Shown one piece after another: positions 6,603-13,894 of a stretch of 18,589 bases of DNA; the first letter of the stretch is position 1; each line of letters starts with the position of its first letter. This stretch comes from an uncultured Collinsella sp. GTDB lineage: Bacteria > Actinomycetota > Coriobacteriia > Coriobacteriales > Coriobacteriaceae. The stretch spans positions 1 to 18,589 of the forward strand of contig URTB01000008.1 in NCBI GenBank assembly GCA_900550595.1, in the 5' to 3' direction. The translations under genes and the position numbers were made by a program. Under the pieces are notes generated by a model. The model searched no databases. It was not told the DNA's origin and worked only from the letters and a program-made list of their open reading frames with translations.

Positions 6603-7714
6603 TGACGGTCTACGCCCACATCAACACCGTGCCGAACGGGTCAACCGGCGGCATCATGATGAAAGAGCACAAGGAGCTTCTGGCCGCAGGCGAAGAATCA
6701 TATGCGTTCTGGGGTCGAGGCCGTGAAGCGGAAAACCCGAACGAAATGAAGTTCGCCTCTGATGCAGAGGTTAAGCTCGATGTGTTTCAGACTCGTATAG
6801 ATGGTAAAGCGGGATTTCATAGCAAAAACGCTACGAAACGCCTTCTTGCTCGACTTGATGAGATTAAGCCTGATGTGGTGCATCTGCATAATTTGCACGG
6901 CTATTACGTCAACGTCGAGATGCTTTTCGAGTGGCTTGCAAAACATGATTGCAGGGTCGAATGGACCCTGCACGACTGCTGGGCATTCACGGGCCACTGC
7001 GCGTACTTCACATATGTGAAGTGTGCGCAGTGGAAGGACCGCTGCGCGTACTCGAGGCCTTGCTCGCAACTCAATACCTATCCCAAGACCTATTCAAAAG
7101 TCTCTTGCTCGTGGAACTTTGAGGAGAAAAAGCGTCTCTTCAATCTGGTACCCGCCGATCGTATGAAGCTGATAACGCCCTCGCAGTGGCTCGCCGATCT
7201 GGTGGGGGAGAGCTTTCTCAATGATTTCCCTGTGGAGGTTCGCCATAACACCATTGACACCGACGTGTTTAAGCCGACCCCGAGCGACTTCCGAGAACGC
7301 TACGGCATAGGTGATCGACTCATGATTTTAGGTGTAGCGAGCCCCTGGACCGAACGTAAGGGGCTTTCTGACTTCGTACGGCTGGCGGGGCAGCTAGATT
7401 CTGACAAGTACGTCATCGTGCTCGTGGGGCTCTCTGAGAAACAGATCAAAGAGCTGCCCAAAAGCATCGTCGGTCTCACGAGCACAGACTCTCGTGAGGA
7501 GCTCGCGGGCATCTACTCGACCGCTGATGTGTTATTCAATCCAACGACGGAGGATAACTTCCCCACGGTCAATCTGGAAGCTGAGGCCTGCAGTACGTCC
7601 GTGGTGACCTATGACACGGGGGGATGCTCTGAGACTGTGCGGCGTGAGGGCTCTCATGTCGTTGACGGGTATGAGGATGCCATCCGAATACTGAAAGAGA
7701 GGCTGCCGCTATGA
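6602..7714 (+). CDS. GT4-family glycosyltransferase (WcaC-like, with Cys-rich motif)
   Basis: This 370-residue GT-B enzyme is read from GTG 6602, which overlaps the capG stop by one base and has GGAGGA 10 bases upstream; an in-frame GTG at 6584 lies inside capG and is less likely. The N-terminal domain has HLHNLHGYY (94-102) and HDCWAFTGHC (124-133), followed by a cysteine-rich stretch (C126, C133, C141, C148, C154) typical of colanic-acid WcaC-like enzymes. The C-terminal domain has PTTEDNFPTVNLEAEAC (314-330) and VTYDTGGCSE, the donor-binding region. Donor and acceptor are unknown. About the first 25 codons look GC-ending like capG; after roughly 6675 the codon style changes, which suggests a recombination junction. 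A 40-base palindrome lies within the Cys-rich stretch. The stop overlaps the next start as ATGA. Confidence 0.9.
   Translation: MTVYAHINTVPNGSTGGIMMKEHKELLAAGEESYAFWGRGREAENPNEMKFASDAEVKLDVFQTRIDGKAGFHSKNATKRLLARLDEIKPDVVHLHNLHGYYVNVEMLFEWLAKHDCRVEWTLHDCWAFTGHCAYFTYVKCAQWKDRCAYSRPCSQLNTYPKTYSKVSCSWNFEEKKRLFNLVPADRMKLITPSQWLADLVGESFLNDFPVEVRHNTIDTDVFKPTPSDFRERYGIGDRLMILGVASPWTERKGLSDFVRLAGQLDSDKYVIVLVGLSEKQIKELPKSIVGLTSTDSREELAGIYSTADVLFNPTTEDNFPTVNLEAEACSTSVVTYDTGGCSETVRREGSHVVDGYEDAIRILKERLPL
6994..7033. repeat. 40-base near-perfect palindrome inside a glycosyltransferase gene
   Basis: The arms 6994-7013 and 7014-7033 are complementary at 18 of 20 positions. The two exceptions (7003/7024 and 7004/7023) are G-T pairs, so in RNA the whole stem could pair with wobble. 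The innermost 18 bases (7005-7022) are a perfect palindrome centred on CATATG. It encodes the conserved Cys-rich segment around GHCAYF and VKCAQW. An 11-base direct repeat, CTGCGCGTACT, occurs at 6997-7007 and again at 7042-7052, linking the palindrome to the following codons for RCAYS. Confidence 0.9.
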
Positions 7715-8226
7715 TGCAGAACCCCCTTTGGTCGATTGCGCGTGTACTCCATAGAAACATCCTGTTCCTAGAGGCACCGTTCTTCACCGATCGCTACATG
7801 TACAAGTACACCAAGTTTCTCCAGAAGTGCGGCATGGAAATCGCCGATTACGACGAACATGGCTTCATTCACCAATCAGTGTGGTTCGACAGCAGCGAAC
7901 GTTACTCGCTCATTAAGATTGGTAGGGCCGTCACTCTTTCGCGCGACGTTATTCTACTCACGCATGACTATTCTATACGCAACGCGTTTAATGCGTTCGA
8001 GGAAAACCTCGATAACGTTAAGTATAAGTTCCTCAAACCTATCTTCATTGGTAACAATGTGTTCGTCGGGGCACGAGCCATTCTCCTGCCCGGAACCGAA
8101 ATCGGCGACGATGTGATTATCGGTGCCGGCGCGGTGGTGAAGGGCAAGGTTCCCCCGAAAACTGTCTGGGGGGGGGGCGCCTGCTCGCCAGCTTTGTACG
8201 CTGGAGGAGTACTACAGGCGGCATAA
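7711..8226 (+). CDS. Left-handed beta-helix (hexapeptide) acetyltransferase, C-terminus frameshifted at a G10 tract
   Basis: As read, 171 residues. This is probably an acetyl-CoA-dependent O- or N-acetyltransferase acting on a sugar of the repeat unit in the cytoplasm. The coil repeats IFIGNNVFVGARAILLPG and IGDDVIIGAGAVV (about 111-143) are textbook hexapeptide rungs, and TLSRDVILLTHDYSI (75-89) contains the likely catalytic His85. After VPPKTVWGG the sequence stops looking like the family and ends at a TAA at 8224-8226. Removing one G from the run at 8168-8177 restores a typical tail with the TLEEYY motif, ending at 8254. The start ATG 7711 overlaps the previous stop (ATGA); an adjacent in-frame ATG at 7714 is possible. 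The enzyme core is intact in either frame, so activity may survive. The acceptor sugar is unknown. Confidence 0.85.
   Translation: MMQNPLWSIARVLHRNILFLEAPFFTDRYMYKYTKFLQKCGMEIADYDEHGFIHQSVWFDSSERYSLIKIGRAVTLSRDVILLTHDYSIRNAFNAFEENLDNVKYKFLKPIFIGNNVFVGARAILLPGTEIGDDVIIGAGAVVKGKVPPKTVWGGGACSPALYAGGVLQAA
8168..8177 (+). repeat. Homopolymer tract of ten G in the acetyltransferase gene
   Basis: Ten consecutive G residues follow GTCT at the VWGG codons. Ten G puts the ribosome into a frame ending at 8226; nine G would read VWGGAPARQLCTLEEYY, which matches the usual end of these acetyltransferases, and would stop at 8252-8254. Runs of this length are prone to slipped-strand changes in vivo and also to miscalls in sequencing. 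Confidence 0.95.
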
Positions 8227-8254
8227 GGACAAGCATGACTACACGATTGAGTAA
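8178..8254 (+). other. Out-of-frame native-looking C-terminal tail of the acetyltransferase
   Basis: In the frame that follows a nine-G tract, the bases after the run encode APARQLCTLEEYYRR followed by HKDKHDYTIE and a TAA at 8252-8254. The TLEEYY segment is a common ending of hexapeptide acetyltransferases. The restored stop falls inside the ribosome site (AAGGCGG, 8253-8259) of the next gene, matching the tight packing elsewhere in the locus. The frame now in use leaves a 37-base gap instead. Confidence 0.85.
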
Positions 8255-8263
8255 GGCGGCTTT

Positions 8264-9400
8264 ATGACGAGCGGAGAGACCATACGCGTGCTGCAGGCCG
8301 TGCCTTCTATGGGGCATGGCGGTATCGAGCACTTTCTCATGAACCTGTATCGATCCATCGATAAAGACAAAGTACAGTTCGATTTCATGTACCGCGTGCC
8401 CTACGAGTGCGTGTTCGACAACGAGATCGAGGCTATGGGAGGGCGTATCTTCAGATGTGTCGACCCTGACAGACATCCTGTAAAGTCAGGTAGGTTCTAC
8501 CGTGAGTTCTTCTCTGGACATCCTGAGGTCCGTGCAGTGCATGAGCACCGATCGGGCTGCGAAGGGTTTTTCGGGCTCATTCGCGAGGCCAAGCGCGCGG
8601 GCGTGCCCATTCGCATTCTCCATTCGCATAATTCTCAGAAGGGATGGGCAAACAATCCCGTGAAAGATCTGACGGACGCGTTTAACGCACCCCGTCTCGA
8701 TGCCTTCGCGAACACATTCGCCGCTTGCTCTGATGTTGCGGCAACGTACTTGTATGGGCGCTGCCCGAAGGCGCTCGATGCGTGCGTCGTCCGCCCAAAT
8801 GCTATTAACCTGGACGCATTCGCCTTCGATCTTGCGGCACGAGTCGACGTGCGTGAGCATTACGGCATCGCTAACGACGCCTTGGTCGTCGGTCACGTGG
8901 GGCGCTTCGTGCCCGAAAAGAACCAGACGTTTATCGTGGACCTGGTCTCTAAACTCCGTGACAAGGGAATGCAGGCCGAGGCGCTCCTCTTGGGCGACGG
9001 CCCCCTTCGCGACGAGGTTTCGAGCAAGGCCGACTTTATGGGTATTTCCAAATACGTGCATTTTGCTGGCATACAGGAGGACACCGCTTCGCATTACTCT
9101 GCGATGGATGTGTTCTGCATGCCATCGCTCTTTGAAGGGTTGCCAGTGTCGTGCGTGGAGGCTCAGGCGTGCGGGCTTCCCATTGTCCTTTCCACGGGTA
9201 TCAGCCGCATGGCTGACATTTGTGGGCACACCGCTTTCCTCGATTTGGGCGAAAGCGAGGAATCGTGGTGTGAGGCGATCTGCGCTGCAGCAGAGGGTGG
9301 CCGGCGCGACGGCACCGCGGCTCTTCGTGCTGCCGGCTACGACATCGACGCCGCCGCCCAGGAGTTTGAGAGGCTGTATCTTAGCGGGGTGTCTGCATGA
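8264..9400 (+). CDS. GT4-family glycosyltransferase, EpsF-like
   Basis: This 378-residue GT-B enzyme opens with IRVLQAVPSMGHGGIEHFLMNL, the glycine-rich acceptor-side loop (GHGGIEHFL, 17-25) seen in EpsF-type exopolysaccharide transferases. Later motifs are RPNAINL (177-183), HVGRFVPEKN (211-220), LLLGDGPLRDE and the donor-binding E-x7-E motif in FEGLPVSCVEAQACG (E291, E299). It would add one sugar to the lipid-linked repeat unit at the cytoplasmic face of the membrane; the donor cannot be predicted. AAGGCGG at 8253-8259 precedes the ATG. The gene ends in an ATGA overlap with the polymerase gene, so translation is probably coupled. Confidence 0.92.
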   Translation: MTSGETIRVLQAVPSMGHGGIEHFLMNLYRSIDKDKVQFDFMYRVPYECVFDNEIEAMGGRIFRCVDPDRHPVKSGRFYREFFSGHPEVRAVHEHRSGCEGFFGLIREAKRAGVPIRILHSHNSQKGWANNPVKDLTDAFNAPRLDAFANTFAACSDVAATYLYGRCPKALDACVVRPNAINLDAFAFDLAARVDVREHYGIANDALVVGHVGRFVPEKNQTFIVDLVSKLRDKGMQAEALLLGDGPLRDEVSSKADFMGISKYVHFAGIQEDTASHYSAMDVFCMPSLFEGLPVSCVEAQACGLPIVLSTGISRMADICGHTAFLDLGESEESWCEAICAAAEGGRRDGTAALRAAGYDIDAAAQEFERLYLSGVSA

Positions 9401-10833
9401 GCATGCTTCTTTCGAGGGATACAAAGCCTGATATAACTGTATACAGGGTGCTTTGCATCGTGGTTATGGTGCTCCAATTGCTTGGTATCGTCTGTATTCC
9501 TCGCTTTGACGACTACGGCTTTATGTCCTTCGTTTCGCTGGTTCAGCTGGCGATTTTCGTTGCTGCAGCACTTGTATCCCCGGGTCGTCAGCCTTTCGTT
9601 ATCCTCTTTCTGGTTGCCAACTGGATCTTTAACTGCGGACAGATCGTCTGCATCGCTATGGGATACGGGACCGATGATGTTCTGAACCTTGATTTCCGGT
9701 GGTATGGGTCGCCGATGACAATCGAGAACGCGTTTCGCTTTTACCTCTACTCGCAGACACTCGTCTGCGCGGGCGCGCTCTTGCTTCAAAAGAAACCCAT
9801 CAATAAGTCTGAAATCGGCGTTTCTGGACGCGGCGTTGACCCCAAGTTACTTGCGAAATGCTTCATCCTCGTTGGGCTCCCTTTCTGGGTGTACTTAAAT
9901 GGAGCCAAGTTAATGGGGGCTGCTTCTGACGCTTACCGCGGTGTCTACTCGCTGATCATTCCAGCGCCTGTCCAGGCAATTTCTTTTTTCTTTGAGGCGG
10001 GTCTCTTGCTGATGCTTCTGGTTATTGGAAGGGAGAGAAAGGGAACCACCCTGTTTTGGATTGTCGTCGCTATCAACGTCCTGATTATGACTACGGGAAG
10101 CAGACAGTACTCTGTTTGCTTCCTCGCGGTTTGGTGTTTGGTCTATTTTTGTTACGTGAATAGGTTATCAGTTGGCAAAGCCCTCGTTCTGATCCTTGTT
10201 TGCGTCTGTCTCATGTTCCTGATTGATGCTTTTGGCGAGCTCAGGTCGATCGGCTTCTCGTTCGAGGCTCTTTCTGCTTATTTGGCGAAGGCATCATTTT
10301 TCGATGTCGTCTGGGAAAGCTTGGGTGAGTTCGGAAGTGCTTTTTCGACTCTAGTGATAAGTATGTCTAGAGTGCCCTCTGTTCTTCCGTACGGCATGGG
10401 GGCAACTTATGTTGCGGGATTCCTTTCTGTCGTCCCCATGCTCGTAGGCCGATTCCCTCTCCTGAAAGAAGCGACGCAGTTTACAGTGGCGATAAGCGGC
10501 TCAGCCTTCCTTGGCGGTTCGATGCTCGGCGAGTTTTTTTACAATTTCGGTTGGTTCGGGGTCGTAGGTTCATTTTTAGTTGGCGCTCTTTTAGCCTGGT
10601 GCCAGAGTTATCTTAATGAAGGCGAGGATAAGAGGCACATCGTTCGCGCTTGGGCTTCAGCCGTTTTGGCGGTGTACCTCCTTCTATTCATTCGTGGCTA
10701 CTTCACTGACGCGACCATGAAGCTCGTTTACGTCTTCCTTTTCTATTGCCTAGCATCCTGGCTGATCGATTACAAGCTTCATCGGAGGTTTCCCAAGTGC
10801 GGCAGAGTTACCGATAAGGTTGATGCTGTATGA
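9397..10833 (+). CDS. wzy: Wzy-type polysaccharide polymerase (O-antigen/capsule polymerase)
   Basis: A 478-residue, very hydrophobic protein with about 12 predicted membrane segments; clear ones lie near 17-37, 43-63, 68-88, 151-170, 187-208, 217-235, 242-260 and 265-283, and three or more lie in the last 130 residues. Features pointing to the Wzy group are the short TTGSRQ motif after a membrane helix (about 231-236) and the later GSMLGEFFYNFGWFG segment, which resembles the conserved EFYxNFG-type loop of this polymerase class. It would join repeat units on the outer face of the membrane, block by block. Polymerases diverge greatly, so the call rests on topology plus the surrounding wzx, priming transferase and glycosyltransferases. 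It has ATGA overlaps on both sides. A ligase of the WaaL/LytR type cannot be excluded, but context makes Wzy most likely. Confidence 0.85.
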   Translation: MSMLLSRDTKPDITVYRVLCIVVMVLQLLGIVCIPRFDDYGFMSFVSLVQLAIFVAAALVSPGRQPFVILFLVANWIFNCGQIVCIAMGYGTDDVLNLDFRWYGSPMTIENAFRFYLYSQTLVCAGALLLQKKPINKSEIGVSGRGVDPKLLAKCFILVGLPFWVYLNGAKLMGAASDAYRGVYSLIIPAPVQAISFFFEAGLLLMLLVIGRERKGTTLFWIVVAINVLIMTTGSRQYSVCFLAVWCLVYFCYVNRLSVGKALVLILVCVCLMFLIDAFGELRSIGFSFEALSAYLAKASFFDVVWESLGEFGSAFSTLVISMSRVPSVLPYGMGATYVAGFLSVVPMLVGRFPLLKEATQFTVAISGSAFLGGSMLGEFFYNFGWFGVVGSFLVGALLAWCQSYLNEGEDKRHIVRAWASAVLAVYLLLFIRGYFTDATMKLVYVFLFYCLASWLIDYKLHRRFPKCGRVTDKVDAV

Positions 10834-11858
10834 CGCGCCCCTTCTTCTCCATCTGCATAGCGGCATATAACGCCCAGCGCTATATCTGCGATTGTCTTGA
10901 GTCCTTTGCAAAGCAGGATTGTCGTGATTTTGAGGTCATCGTTGTGGACGATGGCTCTACGGAGCCTCTTGTTCTTACAGGTGATGTGTGCGCCAGACTG
11001 CCGTCGTTTACGCTAAGGCGTACTGAGAACGGCGGACCTTACGCTGCGCGGCAGGCGGCCTTCGACATTGCGAGCGGAGAAGTCATCCTCTGCGCGGATG
11101 CTGACGACGGTCTGTGCGATCCCTCTGCGCTATCGAAGGTCAAGCGTGCTTTCGAGGCCGGCGCCGACATCGTGCTATTTAATGCAACATCTTCCGAGCG
11201 CAATCCCTCTCTTATGTTTGATTTTTCCACGCTTGGCGAGGATGGACCCGTTGAGGAAGACTTGGTTTGGGATTTATACACCAAAGGCTATTTACTGAAT
11301 AGCCTTTGGTGTAAAGCGTTCAGGAGAACGCTTTACAGCAAAGGAAATAAAAAACGACCCAGACTTCTTATGGCTGAGGATAGGCTGCAGAGTCTTGAGA
11401 TTATGGGCGGTGCAAGGTCCTACTGGCTAATCGATGAACCGCTTTACTTCTACCGCCCGAATCCTGCTTCCACTACGAACGCGGGCTACAATCCCGACTA
11501 CTTTGCTCAAGCCTGCTATGTGGAAGAGGAGGTTGTTGCTTTCATGGAAGGGCGCGGCATGCCGCTCGGCGGCTGGGCGCGCTACTTCCTTTCATATACT
11601 TCAAGTGCTCTTTTGGGCATGCGGTACAACCGCAGCCTTAACTTCAAAGCCCGTCGGAGTTCATATGCCTCCGCTCGGAGCGAACATATCCTGGAGGTCG
11701 CCTCGGAGCATTGTGGTGCCGGTTCGCTTCCTAAAGTGGACGCGCTGCGTCTCCGGCTTTTGCTTGAGAACAGCTATGCGGCGCTTGACGCAAGTATGTT
11801 GCCTTGGAGGATTGGATCAGGGATTAAGCGGTTAGTTAGAAGGGGTTCTAAGGGGTGA
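10830..11858 (+). CDS. GT2-family glycosyltransferase
   Basis: A 342-residue GT-A enzyme. FSICIAAYN (6-14) is the first strand, VVDDGST (38-44) binds the nucleotide, and DADD (90-93) is the metal-binding DxD. GYLLNSLWCKAFRR (153-166) is the conserved mid-domain motif, and the acidic pair in MAEDRLQ (E183-D184) is the probable catalytic base region. It would add a sugar from a nucleotide donor with inversion. NGGPYAARQAAFD (67-79) is the usual N-x-G-x-x-x-ARN-like helix, with Arg-Gln in place of Arg-Asn. The start ATG overlaps the polymerase stop (ATGA). The gene contains two adjacent perfect inverted repeats inside the region encoding residues 150-169. Substrate unknown. Confidence 0.9.
   Translation: MTRPFFSICIAAYNAQRYICDCLESFAKQDCRDFEVIVVDDGSTEPLVLTGDVCARLPSFTLRRTENGGPYAARQAAFDIASGEVILCADADDGLCDPSALSKVKRAFEAGADIVLFNATSSERNPSLMFDFSTLGEDGPVEEDLVWDLYTKGYLLNSLWCKAFRRTLYSKGNKKRPRLLMAEDRLQSLEIMGGARSYWLIDEPLYFYRPNPASTTNAGYNPDYFAQACYVEEEVVAFMEGRGMPLGGWARYFLSYTSSALLGMRYNRSLNFKARRSSYASARSEHILEVASEHCGAGSLPKVDALRLRLLLENSYAALDASMLPWRIGSGIKRLVRRGSKG
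11277..11336. repeat. Back-to-back perfect inverted repeats inside a GT2 gene
   Basis: The first hairpin has 16-base perfect arms, 11277-11292 and 11298-11313, with a 5-base loop. The second has 10-base perfect arms, GTAAAGCGTT (11311-11320) and AACGCTTTAC (11327-11336), with a 6-base loop. They share three bases (11311-11313), so in RNA they would form either separately trimmed stems or a cruciform-like pair. The coding product of this stretch is the conserved GYLLNSLWCKAFRR motif. No T-run follows, so it is not a normal terminator. Confidence 0.95.
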
Positions 11859-11860
11859 TC

Positions 11861-12826
11861 ATGAGTAAAACCACGGTTTCGGTTATCGTGCCGGCATACA
11901 ACGTTGCCTCGACAGTTGTCAAGTGCCTTGACTCCGTGTATGCACAAACGTACGGAGACCTCGAAGTCATCGTTGTCAACGACGGTTCAACGGATAACAC
12001 GCTGCAGATTCTCGGTGATTACCGAAGAAGCCATGAGTCTCTGGTCTTGATTGACCAGAGCAACCAAGGGCTCTCCGCCGCGCGCAACGCCGGGCTCGAC
12101 GCAGCTACGGGCGAGTACATCTTCTTCCTTGACTCAGACGACTACCTTGGTCCTGAGGAGATTGAATTGCTTGCCGAAGTCATGGATGAAGGTTTTGACA
12201 TGGCTGTGGGTGGCATGACGTACATCGACGCCGACGGCAACGTCCTGAGGATTGTCTGCGATCCTGCACGCCACCTGGACGAGTACAGCTACTGGACCAG
12301 CGTCTACGCCAACCCTAACGGGACCTCGGTTGAGTACATAGTTAGCTGGGGGAAGCTCTACCGCGCCCGTCTCTTTAAGCAGGCGCGCTTCGCCCCTGGC
12401 AAGATTCATGAGGACGAGTTCATGCTGCACCACATCGTTGGACAGTGCGATAGTGTGGCCGTCGTCCCCGTCAGCCAGTTGTATTACGTTCAGAATAGTG
12501 CATCCATAACCCATCAACCCTCTGCACGCTCGAAGCTCGACATCGTTGAGGCTTTCCTGGATAGGAACCGGTATTTCTTCGACAAGGGATTCTCTGACTT
12601 GTTCTGGGCATCCCTTTGCCAAGTCAAGGCCGCACTTGTCGATTCCTACGGTTCCGTCTCGGATGAGACGGACACGATGCGCTGGTGCGGCCTCAAGGAG
12701 GGCTGGAACCACGCTTTCGCTATCGGCAGACGTCATTTCAATCTTCGCAACAGGCATTGTGTTTCATGCCTTGCCTATCGCTGTTTCCCCAAATTATTCA
12801 ATAAACGCAACGGCCTGTCCGTCTGA
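11861..12826 (+). CDS. GT2-family glycosyltransferase, EpsJ/CpsI-like
   Basis: A 321-residue GT-A enzyme. VSVIVPAYN (6-14), VVNDGSTD (38-45), SNQGLSAARNAGLD (67-80) and FFLDSDDYL (88-96) are near-consensus GT2 blocks. Later come VSWGKLYRARLF (161-172) and KIHEDEFMLH (181-190), the conserved catalytic acidic motif. Such enzymes commonly transfer galactose, GalNAc or glucose residues in capsule assembly, but the donor here is not readable. I place the start at ATG 11861, 5 bases after AGGGG; an in-frame GTG at 11855 would add two residues and overlap the previous stop. The C-terminal ~50 residues (Arg- and Cys-rich) are less conserved and may contact membrane or partner proteins. Confidence 0.92.
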   Translation: MSKTTVSVIVPAYNVASTVVKCLDSVYAQTYGDLEVIVVNDGSTDNTLQILGDYRRSHESLVLIDQSNQGLSAARNAGLDAATGEYIFFLDSDDYLGPEEIELLAEVMDEGFDMAVGGMTYIDADGNVLRIVCDPARHLDEYSYWTSVYANPNGTSVEYIVSWGKLYRARLFKQARFAPGKIHEDEFMLHHIVGQCDSVAVVPVSQLYYVQNSASITHQPSARSKLDIVEAFLDRNRYFFDKGFSDLFWASLCQVKAALVDSYGSVSDETDTMRWCGLKEGWNHAFAIGRRHFNLRNRHCVSCLAYRCFPKLFNKRNGLSV

Positions 12827-12838
12827 CGAAGGGACACA

Positions 12839-13894
12839 ATGAGCTTCACCGAATTAAAGGGACGCCTATCGTGCGAGGTGCGTACACGAGAAATGCTCTG
12901 GCGTTTTGCCCAGAAACAGAAGTCCTCCTCGAGAACTGCGGTCATGATAGCAACTCCTAGCCATGGAAACCTGGGCGATCAGGCAATCGTCTACGCACAA
13001 AAACGCTTCCTCGCCGATGCGCTTCCCAGCTTCTCCGTGTTCGAGATTCAGCGCTATCAGTACGAGCTTGCGCGGGAGAGAATACAGGGGATGGTGCGTC
13101 CCTCCGACATCGTTATCGTAGACGGGGGTGGCAACGTCGGCACGCTTTGGCCCGAGGAGAACGACAAAATAAACGACATCATTAGCCGCTTTGCGGACCG
13201 CAGCGTCCTGGTGTTCCCCCAAACGGTTTACTTCGAGGACTCCGAGCGAGGACAGGAGTGCGAGCGCGTGACTGCTGCCGCTTACCGGTCTAACCCAAAC
13301 CTTGTGTACTTTTCACGTGACCGAGAGACGTTTGAGATTGTGGGCAGGCTTTCGCCCCATACGCCGAACTACTACGTGCCCGACATTGTTACTTACATCG
13401 ACGACGTGCCGTTTTCTACGGAACGGTCGGGTGCCCTACTGTGCCTGCGTGACGATAAGGAGCGTGTGATCGACGACGAGGTCGCAAAGACAATTGAAGC
13501 CACCTTTGTTGAGCTCGGGCTCCAGATTGCCCGTACGTCTACGGTCGTCGCAGAGCCGACGAGAATTTACGAAAGGAACAGGGGCGCTGTCCTCGAAGCA
13601 AAGTGGGCGGAGCTCTCCTCTGCAGAACTGGTCATAACCGATCGGCTCCACGGCATGTTCTTCTCTGCAATCACAGGTACTCCCTGTGTGGCTTTGGACA
13701 ATGTGAGCCATAAGGTCTCACAGGGCTACGAGTGGATTAAAGGGATCCCGAACGTTTTCCTTGCCCGCACGTCGGACGAGATTCCCGGTCTTGCCCGGGA
13801 GGCGCTTGCGGCCGGTCCCCAAAGGTACAGCCGTGCGTCGCTTGATTGCATCTATGCGCAGATGAAGGATGTGGTGCGCGATGCAGTCGGGTAA
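12839..13894 (+). CDS. Polysaccharide pyruvyl transferase (ketal-pyruvate transferase)
   Basis: A 351-residue member of the polysaccharide pyruvyl transferase family, which moves pyruvate from phosphoenolpyruvate onto a sugar as a charged ketal. Family landmarks are SHGNLGDQAI (41-50), VDGGGNVGTLWP (94-105), VFPQTVYF (125-132), FSRDRETFE (158-166) and the C-terminal nucleotide-fold motif VITDRLHGMFF (265-275). It resembles EpsO/EpsI-type proteins of exopolysaccharide loci. It predicts an acidic polymer. AAGGGA at 12829-12834 precedes the ATG by 4 bases. Its 3' end overlaps the flippase gene by 14 bases if that gene starts at 13881. Confidence 0.93.
   Translation: MSFTELKGRLSCEVRTREMLWRFAQKQKSSSRTAVMIATPSHGNLGDQAIVYAQKRFLADALPSFSVFEIQRYQYELARERIQGMVRPSDIVIVDGGGNVGTLWPEENDKINDIISRFADRSVLVFPQTVYFEDSERGQECERVTAAAYRSNPNLVYFSRDRETFEIVGRLSPHTPNYYVPDIVTYIDDVPFSTERSGALLCLRDDKERVIDDEVAKTIEATFVELGLQIARTSTVVAEPTRIYERNRGAVLEAKWAELSSAELVITDRLHGMFFSAITGTPCVALDNVSHKVSQGYEWIKGIPNVFLARTSDEIPGLAREALAAGPQRYSRASLDCIYAQMKDVVRDAVG

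Noticed and set aside
9227..9272. Possible two-step hairpin (CACACC/GGTGTG outside TTCCTCG/CGAGGAA) in the third GT4 gene
   Set aside because: Stems are only 6 and 7 bp with a 13-base loop; several such pairs are expected by chance in 18.6 kb.
12039..12060. 8-bp hairpin CTCTGGTC/GACCAGAG in the second GT2 gene, and another at 12653-12672 (TCCGTCTC/GAGACGGA)
   Set aside because: Eight-base stems with short loops are near the chance level for this length, and neither lies at a gene boundary or has a T-run.
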